Source: Fragum whitleyi
Lineage: Eukaryota; Mollusca; Bivalvia; Cardiida; Cardiidae
Direction: 5' to 3'
NCBI GenBank assembly: GCA_948146395.1
Contig: OX411556.1
Span: 30,083,056-30,147,055 of the forward strand
Length of the DNA stretch: 64,000 nt
Part shown: positions 47,101-57,149 of the stretch, piece by piece
Layout: the number at the start of each line of letters is the position of its first letter
Position numbering within the stretch: position 1 is the first letter of the stretch
Made by a program: the position numbers and the translations under genes
The notes under the pieces: generated by a model
The model's database searches: none
Told to the model about the DNA's origin: nothing
What the model saw: the letters and a program-made list of their open reading frames with translations, nothing else

Positions 47101-50100
47101 GCTGGGTAAGTGATAAATCATGAATATCAACTCAAAAACTAAGAACATATAAAGTAAAGCTTAATGGTTTAATGATATGCGACCACCCCAGTTACCGCCA
47201 AAAAATGGTCATCTCAGAGTATATGTTAAATTCTTTTATGCTTTTTGGTGGTTAACCGAGAAATAATGGTTTAGGTTATCATTACATCACAGTGAAATCG
47301 CAGTAAAATTATAAATAAAGTATAAAGTGCTTTCGTAAATTTCACGCTTTTTGACGTTACCTGAGCTGGACCTAATAAACAAATCTTAATGACGTCATGA
47401 TAACATTGCCTAGTTATTACATGCAAGATGACGTGCCGTTCATTTTTCCCAAATATTTCAACTTCTCTGCTTATTTTTGCGTTAAAGAAACAGAATAATC
47501 GTCTTTTTTTCGATAAATCTTAAACTTAGTGAGCTTAAACTCCGATTCGCCACTCTCAAACATATAGCTTTTCTTCACTCCATGAGAGATATTTCGATCT
47601 TAAACTGGAATAAAAAATATCTTCTTTTTACTATATTTGACTATAATTAATGTCATATGGTCTCGTTATGTTTAATTACAGCTGGGTGTACGGTCACAAA
47701 AAACTGGATCCAGATGGTATAAGATATATGTTTTTTCAACCGGGTAAGTGCCACAAGAAGGACCTTTGTCATGTTTTGGGGTCTGATCGTATACACTAGA
47801 ACCAAAGAATAACTTGAATGTATAATGTGTTCAGAAGAATTTATCATTACAGATTAAACAATTAAGATAAAATGCGTCACTAAGCTCAAAGGCTAAACAG
47901 TGTTGTTGTTTTCCTCATGTCATTGAAATCATTCATTTTATTCACAAACACGTGTTGTTTACATACTCTTTTTTTCACTGATAGTTTTTTTCCCAATAAG
48001 AGATTGTTTTCATTGAGATTTAATTTCATGGTCTTAATCGTATTAAAACACACACATACACACCTGGTTCTTAAATTCCACATACAGGTGCCATTGACCT
48101 TGGCAGACTCAAGGAAATGGGGACCACAGCAGTTTACAGAACGTTCGTTCTAGCGTTCGATTGGGCCATGTTTGACGAGAACAGCCAGGTTAATGGTATT
48201 AAGATATTTGTGGACTATACACATATGAGCATGCAGCACTATCTAACCTTCGCAACCATTGAGGAACAAAGAAATATACAGAAATTCTATCAGGTATTCA
48301 AAAATTCTGCAATTCTTTGGAAAAAGTATAGCCTCATCGTTTAAACCGAAGCAATATGATAGGCTGAAGATAAAATTTTATAACTCAGCTAACGTAGACA
48401 TCTATTTTGTATGCCCGCATTTAGATATTTTCGTTGAAATGCGTTAAATAAGAAATAAATATGATTTTTTGCTTGTTGTCATTATTTATGTTAAAATATT
48501 CTACTTGTTTTATCAATCAAATCAACTCAAATCAACTGTGTAAAAATAACAAAAAAATTTGATGTTAGGTAGATAAACGTATAAAAAATCCAAATAATAT
48601 TGGAGCTCGAACTACGTGATTGTTCACTCTTCCATCTTAATTGTTTTTGTCTCTTTACTCGTGATATTTTCAGAAATCGTTACCAATAAGAATCAAAGGA
48701 ATGCTCATGTACAAGGAACCTGGCTTTTTCGACGTGATGATGAACTTCTTCAGACCATTTTGCTCTCAGAAAGTTTTGGACAGAGTAAGTTGTGCAGCCT
48801 TTTGTAGCGGCAGAGTTTTGCGATGATGTCTGTCTACAGCGAAACTGCTAATAAATGATCTTTTGATGCCCTTTTCACACATGAGCCTATGCGCGAGATT
48901 TCCAATAATTTCAAATGTGCGCAAAACTAAGACTCTGACCAGCCTGTGCATCCGCATAGTCTGACCAGAGTCTTAACTATGCGTTCAGTAGATAGCTAAT
49001 GTCTCAAAGTAACTTCGTATTTACAGTATGTGGCTGTCAACGCTACTCAATGTTTGCACCCTACGAACATTTCAAATTATTGGAAATGTCACGCACAAGC
49101 TAATATTCGAAGATACAGGTCAGGGATGAGCATTCGGAACATCACTCGGCCATTTCCGTAAACTACAACATACCTCGGATGTATGTAAGGCGGATGGGTA
49201 TGTAACGAAATCGTGCATTTTGTTAGCCGGAAACAGTTTAAGAAAACTAGCACTGTAGATTTATATCTTTTACAGTACATAACAGCTGAAAAATCTTAAT
49301 TTTTGAGAATGACGAATCATTCTCAAAAATTAAGATTTTTCAGCCGTTATTTAAAAATTTACTAAAGATATTTATAGAAGGATACGATGGTTTCACGTCA
49401 GTGACTTAAACGAGTAGCGTTGACGACGTCGAATGTTTTCACTCAAAGTTTTATGGGCTAACGCCATTTTAATTGACGTCATCGAGTTTTTCAATGGTTT
49501 CCCGTACTTTTAAAAAATAGTCTGTCTATGTACATCGGAGGTTGATCGTCAGATTGGCCGAGTGGTGTTCCGAATGCAGGGAGGAGGTGTGTTTGTTTCC
49601 CGATTTTAACCTAAGCGTGACTATCCGTCAATGTCATTGACCTTTCATAATGGAGCATTGAGAAATCATTCGGAGAAGTGTTTGAAAATCCATAGGTGTC
49701 TTTAAAATTTTGTAACATGTACAAAAATAGCCACGCATTAATGGACTGTGATGCATTCGTACCATTGGCAAAGCAAGCTTGTTGCCAACTCGTTCGTTAC
49801 TTAATCTTCACCTCCCGTCAGGAAGAACCATCCAATGGATGTCGTGAATATATAGATAAGTTCCACACCACGCAGAATCACAAAACACCATATATTTTAC
49901 CCATTCATCAAACTTTAAAACTGAAGTATTTACGGAATATATATGAAATAGGGACCACAGAAATCGTTCCTCATCTCTATTTTTTGTGACGAAATGAAAT
50001 TTTATTTTAACCATTGCATTGCACACTGTGTTTAGTTTATGATGAAAGAACTCACTGGTAACGCCGATTCATTTACGACAATCTTCGTCAAAATATAATT

Positions 50101-51537
50101 TGTCTGAGAATGATAAGGGGGAAGGGGGGGGGGGGGTTGTATTCGAATGTTGTCGCTTAATTAAAATGGTATCCTAATAGGAGTGTTTGACGGAGTAAAA
50201 CCACAATTATGGTATATAAAAAGAATATTGATTATACAAATACCTGCCAATTTCGTTTCCTTTCACTTATTCTTTATTTCTTATTTAGTTTTTTTTTATC
50301 TTTACATCTCCTTTGCTATCGTATTGAACTGTCCTCATTATTTGTCAACAGATGGTACCACTTGGAGACAAACTTACAAAGCTTTATGAGATTGTGGATA
50401 AAACTGTAATACCAGACGAATATCTGCCAGACGATACAACAGGGGCTGGGCCTAGACAGAAAATTATAGGTAGGGACATACACATGGTCGTAGTGTCTTA
50501 AATGCAACGGACGACCTTTTCTTGAAGACTAACAAAAATTTAAAACGAGATTGTTGATAAAACGATTTTTCAGCGTTTTTAGTTCATTTGGGTGAGTGTT
50601 TTGAATGCATTAAAGAGCGCGCTCTTAAAGGGTTTTGATCGTGGTGAATGTCAATCTCACGATGTCACTGTGTATGAATAACTATTTACGTTACGGAAGT
50701 TATGGAATCGCTGTCTCTGGTGACTTAGTGAAACTCAAGTTTTCTTCGAGGTTACAAGAAATAATTAAGACGAAATATTTTTAACGCCCATCAAAAGACT
50801 GAGCGTATTATGTGATCACCCGGGCGACTGGCGTCCGGGCAGCGTCCACTTTTTGTAAGAAGGGTAGCTCTGTTACCGAGTGTTCGTTTGATTTGAAAAC
50901 TGGCAGTAATGTTTCTCCCATGATTAGGGAGTGCAGTGCGCAAGAACCGTAACTCTTCATAGCTTATTTTTTTCAGTTATTTCCATTTGTTGTTTTTCAA
51001 ACTTGGAGATCCAGCAGTGAAACGGACGTATCTTGTGGCAATTTGCCACCTTGCTATGCTTGTAGTACATTTTATCTTATAACTATACAAATATCCGTGT
51101 GTGACATCCCATATGATATTTTTAATAATATCATATGGATTTTTTTAGAACAATGTCATAATGTGGTTATTTTTTAGAAACATGCCAAAAAACTCGTATG
51201 TCTGTTAGAACCATCGAAGAAAACAAGGCTGATAAAATTATAAGATAAATATAATACGAACTTTATATTTTGTATGAATTAAATATCTAACTCGGTTGTG
51301 TGAATAGATAATTGTCAATTATCGATTTCACCAACCTCGTTAGATATTTTTTAACATACACTCAGTACGTATTACACATTTTTATTTGCAGAAGAAATGA
51401 TAGAAGACATGACTACATCAAAATTTCGAGACTACATTCTAGACATCACCTCATCTAAATATAAAGTCGATCTGGAAAAGAGGAATAACATGGAGAAAGA
51501 GCCGGAAAACTCGTTTAGGAAATTAAACGTTGAATGA
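38194..51537 (+). CDS. CRAL-TRIO lipid-transfer protein (alpha-TTP-like), copy 2, eight exons
   Basis: Exons are 38194-38209, 46022-46171, 46946-47105, 47682-47743, 48088-48293, 48674-48784, 50352-50469 and 51392-51537 (TGA). All introns are GT-AG. Exon lengths and phases equal those of the upstream copy exactly, giving 322 residues. The order of features is the same: a short acidic N-terminus (MAAEEGDDLFVS), the helical CRAL-TRIO N domain (DFEFLLRFLRTRKF), then the lipid-binding domain with GIKIFVDYTHMSMQHY, LPIRIKGMLMYKEPG and YLPDDTTGAG in place of the usual LP-E-GG. The likely role is cytosolic carriage of a hydrophobic ligand. Intron 1 is 7.8 kb and full of repeats. A ~418-bp MITE starts 16 nt after the exon 2 donor, and another repeat ends just before exon 8. 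I see no frameshift or stop, so this copy looks functional. Substitutions are spread through exons 1-7, so the copies may differ in ligand or expression. Confidence 0.88.
38753..38885 (-). repeat. Truncated ~420-bp MITE copy
   Basis: ACATCGTGAATATGAC, then AAACCATTCAAAATC and CGATCATTACGCTCATTTCA. Only one end of the family is present. Confidence 0.6.
40607..40920 (+). repeat. ~315-bp repeat with internal hairpin, copy 1
   Basis: TTTATCTTATAACTATACAA to AACACTAAATATGTGTTATA. Inner arms ATATCTAACTCGGTTGTG and CAACCTCGTAAGATAT form a long hairpin (40766-40908). Confidence 0.7.
42825..43135. repeat. Worn mariner/pogo-like MITE fragments
   Basis: ATTAAGCGACCATTTTTC and TTAAACGACCGCTTTTTCG with GGGGTCGCTTAATACAA resemble the AAGCGACCNN inner arms of pogo-type MITEs. 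Ends are not clear. Confidence 0.4.
43966..44015. repeat. Perfect 24-bp hairpin with 2-nt loop
   Basis: AAAAGTTATTGACTACCAAG(TAAA)-AA-inverse. No mismatch. In intron 1 of CRAL-TRIO copy 2. Confidence 0.9.
44850..45765 (+). mobile_element. Diverged tandem-repeat element in intron 1 of copy 2
   Basis: Opens near CAATCACCTGAGG and holds worn units with CCTTTAGAGTACACAC and CCTCTAGAGTGCACACAAGG. It ends with GACGAAGGATGACG and AATAGCTCACATGA. It belongs to the same superfamily as 52640-58444 but lacks a clean 3' hairpin. Confidence 0.55.
46188..46605 (-). repeat. ~420-bp MITE family, copy 3 (intron 2 of CRAL-TRIO copy 2)
   Basis: Inverted copy with both ends clear: ACATCGTGAAATTGAC and GTCAATTTCACGATGT. 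The central hairpin is GGAGGTAAAACATGTCGCTA / TAGCGATATTGGATTACCTCC. It begins 16 nt after the exon 2 donor. Confidence 0.85.
48925..48976. repeat. Short-hairpin family member in intron 6 of copy 2
   Basis: AAGACTCTGACCAGCCTGTG and the inverse part AGTCTGACCAGAGTCTTA, with loop CATCCGCAT. Confidence 0.75.
49130..49577. mobile_element. MITE with ~22-bp TIRs and an inner 28-bp perfect hairpin
   Basis: The left end GCATTCGGAACATCACTCGG and its inverse at 49555-49577 differ by one base. An exact 28-bp hairpin (49285-49344, CGAA loop) sits within. The outer phrase GGAACATCACTCG recurs at 8115. In intron 6 of CRAL-TRIO copy 2. Confidence 0.7.
50569..50675 (+). repeat. Right-end fragment of the ~420-bp MITE (intron 7 of copy 2)
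   Basis: TCAGCGTTTTTAGTTCATTT, then GGGTTTTGATCGTGGTGAAT, then AATCTCACGATGT. Other worn fragments are at 9480-9645 and 21890-22005. Confidence 0.55.
51071..51384 (+). repeat. ~315-bp repeat with internal hairpin, copy 2, next to exon 8
   Basis: Same start TTTATCTTATAACTATACAA and the same hairpin arms as the 40.6-kb copy. It runs to within about 8 bp of CRAL-TRIO copy 2 exon 8. Confidence 0.7.
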
Positions 51538-51679
51538 TGGGATTATTCAATTCAGAGACAATATTTAATTGGTGTTTTTAATTGTTGTTTGTGTTGTGTT
51601 ATTTAGCTTTATATCAAAATACCAATGTAATTACTTCCTGAAACACATGTCATTCTAATGGAGTTATAATACAACTATG

Positions 51680-52072
51680 TTTGGGTGATATATAGGAGTC
51701 AGGTAGTCGGTCCATTGGTCCGACCGTCTAACTGTAGCTTTTTGTCCGGAAGTTTCCGCTTGTGCTGCTACTGCTTTGATATTTTTACACAAGGTATCTT
51801 CAATGTTTACTTGTGTTTGTGAAATGTTCCGGACCCTTCTGATATTAGCTGCTGCTGAATCTCTCCGTCCATTTGCACTTCTTAATTATACATTATATTT
51901 ATTACCTTGAGAAATTTGCCTACCAAATTGCACATATTATCTCCAATGAATTTGTAAATTTTACTAAATTATCATTATCATATTACAAACACATAATATC
52001 CTGAGGTTACTCTACTGCGAACTTGGTAGAATAAAGCCCTGTCAGAGGTACTAGTCCACTTTGCGACAGTTC
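51680..52072. mobile_element. Diverged relative of the 2-kb tandem-repeat element
   Basis: Starts with GTCGGTCCATTGGTCCGACCG and ends GGTACTAGTCCACTTTGCGACAGTTC, which equals the 3' end at 3007-3033 apart from a few bases. No clear tandem array remains. Confidence 0.5.
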
Positions 52073-53214
52073 ATCTTGACGTGCGATTACTTCGAATTCA
52101 ACGTCAAACAATGCCTTCAAAAACAAGGTACGGCGATTGAAACTTAGATGGCATCTTCGTATTCCAATAAATTAACGAGTCGTCTTCGGAGTTAACTCCT
52201 TTATCTTACCACTTTAGCTACTATTATGGTTGCGATTCATCGACGCCATTGAAATGAAGTGGTGTCATGGCCCCGAAAAGCTTCAAGAGAAAACAACAAC
52301 TTATTTTCCGGTTAAGCGTTCTGAAATACCTCCTTAAAGGATCTTAATTGTAATATATTATGTAATATTGTGTTTGAACTATTCTCTGTGGAAAAATTGT
52401 GAAACTGTATAAAAGTCTCGTATTTTTAAGAAACAGGCATATTTCTGAGTAAGTGGTTTTAAGATCATTTGAGGACGTATTTCAGGACACTTAATCCGAA
52501 AATAATTTTGCCATGATAAAGATTTCTCTCTCGCCAAAAATCACCTTCACCAACGCAATTCTATACATAGAGATACCAGATGTCTGCCAAACAAAGGAAA
52601 ACATTTCCATTATGGAAAGTATGTCGTAGTTTATAAAAGACAAGAGGGCCATAGTGGTCCTTAATCGCTCACCTGAATGAACTGTCTAAATTTTTTCAAT
52701 ATTCTTCTGCCTCTGTACAACATGATAATACCTTTTTTACAATTTTCAGGTTGACTTACAAGGTTTTTCTAAGATTTGACTCCGTGACCTAGTTTTTGAC
52801 CCCAGTTGACCCAATTTCATACTCATCAAAAATTGCATCAATTCAATAATTCTGACGAAATCTCATGTTGATTGAACAAAAACGTGGCCTCTAGAGTGCA
52901 TACAAGGTTTTTCTAAGATTTGACCCCAAGACATAGTTTTTGATCCCAGTTGACCCAATTTCGAACTCGTCCTAGATTTCATCAAGACAATCATTCTGAT
53001 CAAATTTCAGGTTGATCGGGCAAAAAATGTGGCCTCTAGAGTGCATACAAGGTTTTTCTAAGATTTGACCCTGTGACCTAGTTTTTGACCCCAGTTGACC
53101 CAATTTTAACTTGTCCGAGATTTCATCGATACATTCATTCTGATCGAATTTCTGGTTGATCCAGCAAAATATGTTCGGCAAACTGGTTAATAGTCTCTCT
53201 GCACACATACCAAC

Positions 53215-56200
53215 ATGGCCGGATTGAAAAATAAATTGAAATCTAAAAGTTTGCCAACATACAGATTGACAGGCCGGTTTAGGATTCTTTTGATATCTTT
53301 GTCCTTTTGGATGCTATATCGAGATCACAAGAACGGTATATTTATCTATCAAAAATTTGAAAATAGATTGTCCTTCTTGTCATCAAAACGAACCGTAAAT
53401 AATAAATATTATACGTATTGTAAGAGAAGCGTAAGATTAAGATGTCCAATCATATTAGTACACGTATTTGTGCCCCTGTTTTCAGTTGCTATATGGATAA
53501 TGACACTAATACTTTTGTCGGGGGATGTGCACCCAAATCCAGGTCCTATATCACACGAGGAATCAAATAATGCATACTCAAATGACATTTATAATTTCTT
53601 GAAATATCCCAATCACCTATCAGTTGTGAGCTATAATGTTCAAAGTTTAAAGAAAAAGGTAGATATACTTTATGCTGAGTTTTCGCAATTTGATATTGTA
53701 TCCTTTTCTGAAACATGGCTTAATAAAAGCGTTTCGTCACAAGAGTTACACTTTCCAAATTTCCATTGCCCTGAGCGATTGGACCGACAAACCGAATCCT
53801 ATGGAGGAGTAATTATTTACATTAAAAATAACCTGTCTTATGTTAGAAGGAACGATCTCGAAATCGAATCATTAGAGTGTATCTGGGTACAAATTCATTT
53901 GTGCAACAATAGAAGTGTATTGTATGGAGTGATGTACAGACCACCGAATTCACTCGCGTCTTATACATCTTTAATTGAAGATTCGATAGGCCTTGCTTTG
54001 GACACGAATATATCAGACATTATAATAACGGGCGATTTTAATTGGAATCAATCAAATGCAACTTCTCTAAATAAAATAAGAAATATTTGCACGCAGTATA
54101 GTCTCTATCAATGTATTAATGAGCCAACTCATTTCACTGAAAATTCGTCTTCAGTTATAGATTTACTCCTGGTTTCAAATAAACAATCAATTCTTGTAAC
54201 TGGAGTAGGAGAACCTTGTTTAGAAAACCACGTACGTTATCACTGTCCAGTATTCGGTGTTTTCAATTTTATCAAACCCAAACAAAAAACATATTTAAGG
54301 ACAATTTGGAAATATGAGGAGGTTAACTATGACGAATTGAGGTCAGAATTTAATGACGTTGAATGGAATACATTATACAGTGAAGACATTGATATATACA
54401 CAAATAATATTACAAATGTAATTTTAAATAAGGCTGAAACGTGTATACTAAATAAAAATATCAGAGTAAGACCATTCGAACCACCTTGGATAACTAGCGA
54501 ACTGAAAAGGCAAATACGACGTCGCAAAAGATTATATAGAAAAGCTAAAAATTCAAATACTATTGCACATTGGAATAAATTCAAAACTTTGAGAAATGAA
54601 ATAGTTGGTCAAATACGACAAAGAAAGGAGGAATATTATGAAAATTTAGCAAGCAAATTATTATCTGAATCTTTATCTTCACGAGATTGGTGGAAAACAA
54701 TTAAGCAATTTTTACAACCGTCTCAGGTTAAAAAGTCCGAAATACCATCTCTCTTTGACGATGAAAAGGATAAATTAATTATAGATGAGACTGAGAAGGC
54801 TAACTTACTAAATAATTTTTTTGCCAGCCAATCACAAATAAATGGTGCATTTAAAACTTTGCCAAGTAATATGAACAATGCTCCTCATAATATTTTTGAA
54901 TCTTTTGAAATTTTTCCAAACGAATTTTATGAAATACTGAGAAATCTAAATACAGGCAAAGCGTGAGGCCCAGACGGAATTCATAATCGTATACTACGTG
55001 AAGGTGCACTTCAACTGGCACAACCACTATGCGATCTTTTCAACATGTCTTTAAATAAGGGTATTGTACCATCGAGTTGGAAAATTTCAAATGTATGTCC
55101 TATTTTTAAAAGTGGGGATCCATCGATCCCTTCCAATTATAGACCTGTATCTCTTCTTAACACAATCGAAAAGGTCCTCGAAAAAATAGTATACAATCAT
55201 ATTTTCTCCTTCCTATCACAATCAAATTTCTTTACCCCATTTCAGTCTGGATTTCTGCCTCGGGATTCCACTGTTAACCAAACCCTATCACTGTATCATA
55301 ATATTTGTAAGGCCCTTGATAATGGAAATGAATTTCGAATAATTTTCTTTGACATTAGTAAAGCATTTGATAAAGTATGGCATAATGGTCTTTTGTTTAA
55401 ACTTCAAAATGCAGGAGTACAAGGCAAAATGCATCAATGGTTTACTGATTATTTATCACATAGATATCAGAGAGTAGTCCTCAATGGTAGTTACTCAGAA
55501 CTGTGTTTATTGAAGGCAGGGGTCCCTCAGGGATCTATACTAGGCCCTTTATTGTTTTTAATTTACATTAATGACATTGTAACTGGTATAGAGTCGAATA
55601 TAAATCTCTTTGCGGATGATACTAGCCTCTCTTTAGAAATAGATAATCCAACTGCCTGCGGAGATATTCTACAAGCTGATATCAATAGGATAAATGCTTG
55701 GGCCGATCAATGGATAGTTAAGTTTAATCCTTCGAAATCCGAATTTTTATTAATTTCCAGAAAAAACAACAAACCTCTCCATCCAGATTTGTTGATGTCA
55801 GAAACAATCATTCCGAATGTTGATAATCATAAACACTTAGGAATTTACATATCTGATGATGGCTCATGGGAATGTCACATAAGGAAATCTCTGGGAAAAG
55901 AATGGAACAGAATAAATATGATGCGAACACTTAAAAAGCGATTAGATAGAAAATCCCTTCAAATTGTTTATTTCTCATTCATTCGTCCACTTCTTGAATA
56001 TGCTGATGTCATCTGGGACAATTGTCAACAATACTTAAAAGATCAATTGGATAAAGTGCAAACTGAAGCAGCAAGAATAGTAACGGGTTGTACGAAATTG
56101 ACTTCTCTCGATGATCTGGTAAAAGAATCTGGCTGGGAAACATTATACGAAAGGAGAAGGAAACATAAACTATTATTATACTTCAAAATGATTAAAGGGT

Positions 56201-56760
56201 ACAGCCCTGAATTTTTAACGTCATTAGTTCCTCAAAGAACTGGTGGCAGATCCTCCTACAGTCTCCGCGGTTCTCTGAACCATAGTATACCGAAATGTAG
56301 AACTGAACTGTTCAAAACATCATTCATTCCCTCCGTAATAACAGAGTGGAATAAGTTGCCTGTTGATATTCGCGAACAAGATTCGTTGTCACGGTTCAAA
56401 ATGTTTTTAAATCAAAGTAAACCCAACCCAAATAAACTATTCTTTGTTGGATCAAGGAAATTACAAATTATACATACACAAATAAGAAATAAATGTAGCT
56501 CTTTAAATCACCATTTATTTATGAAGAACATCGTTGAGTGTCCTCGTTGTAGCTGTGGTGAAACAGAGACGAGTGAACATTTCTTTTTTGAATGCAAAAA
56601 TTATGAAACAGCGAGGGCAACACTTTTAAATTCCTTATCCAATTTCGGCCAGATTGATCTTGAGTTGTTACTATTTGGAAAAAATGAATTTACTTTCAGT
56701 GAAAATGAATATATTTTTCTTGGGGTACAATCATTTATAAAAGATAGTAAAAGGTTCTAA
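53215..56760 (+). pseudogene. LINE ORF with 2A-like motif, endonuclease/RT, one in-frame stop
   Basis: One reading frame of 1181 codons is interrupted only by TGA at 54964-54966. Residues 1-111 have hydrophobic stretches ending in SGDVHPNPGP, a 2A-type ribosome-skipping signature with the skip expected between G110 and P111. Next is the endonuclease: NVQSL at 141, SETWL at 165, GDFN at 273. The stop falls in the motif just before GPDGI at the start of the reverse transcriptase. The RT has NYRPVSLLN, FFDISKAFDK, AGVPQGSILGPLLF and FADD (55609-55620). The C-terminus carries a cysteine/histidine motif, CPRCSCGETETSEHFFFEC. The element is almost intact and the single nonsense base looks recent. 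Readthrough cannot be excluded but nothing here supports it. Confidence 0.92.
53521..53547 (+). other. 2A-like ribosome-skipping motif in LINE ORF
   Basis: The codons read GDVHPNPGP, matching the 2A core D-V/I-E-X-N-P-G-P with H in place of E. A hydrophobic run of about 20 residues precedes it (FVPLFSVAIWIMTLILLS). 2A-like motifs at LINE N-termini are known in some invertebrate CR1-type elements. Skipping here is inferred, not shown. Confidence 0.8.
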
Positions 56761-57149
56761 ACCACCTTTTTAAAGTCTGTCATTGATATATCGCTTGTTG
56801 TGTACGCTTAGCAAGGCAAATGAAGTCTGATAGAACAACCTTCCTATTTTTGCAGTCCTCTCTTTTTCACTTCTCTCTATCTTCTCTCTCTACATCTTTC
56901 TCCTCACCTTTTCTCATCTCCCTCTTACAAGTTGAATAAGTAATATTGCTTTTCTCTTAAACTCAACTTCAAAATGGTTATTGGTGTTAAATGCTATAAA
57001 TATTGTATATGTGCTTGTCGCTGTCTATCAAATTGGAAAGAAACCATATAAGCTCTGCTTTCGTTTCAATCCTTTTTGCTGGAATTTAATGTTGAGTGTT
57101 ATGCATTGTAATTTTTGTTGCAAATAAAATATGTTTAAACCAAAATATG

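Larger units (their letters stand above)
53175..57140 (+). mobile_element. Nearly full-length 2A-bearing LINE (CR1-like) with 10-bp target duplication
   Basis: CAAAATATGT occurs at 53165-53174 and again at 57141-57150, flanking 3966 bp. It belongs to the host 145-bp repeat unit, so this is a clean target duplication. The short 5' leader is 40 nt, and the 3' UTR (56761-57140) contains a CT-rich stretch. The tail is AATAAAATATGTTTAAAC. The insertion splits a 145-bp tandem array. Confidence 0.9.

Noticed and set aside
49696..49989. 97-codon frame as an extra exon or gene in intron 6 of copy 2
   Set aside because: No counterpart in copy 1 and no acceptor or donor in the right place.
54964..54966. 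TGA as selenocysteine or programmed readthrough site
   Set aside because: No SECIS-like structure or readthrough context recognised. A single nonsense mutation in a LINE is the simpler reading.
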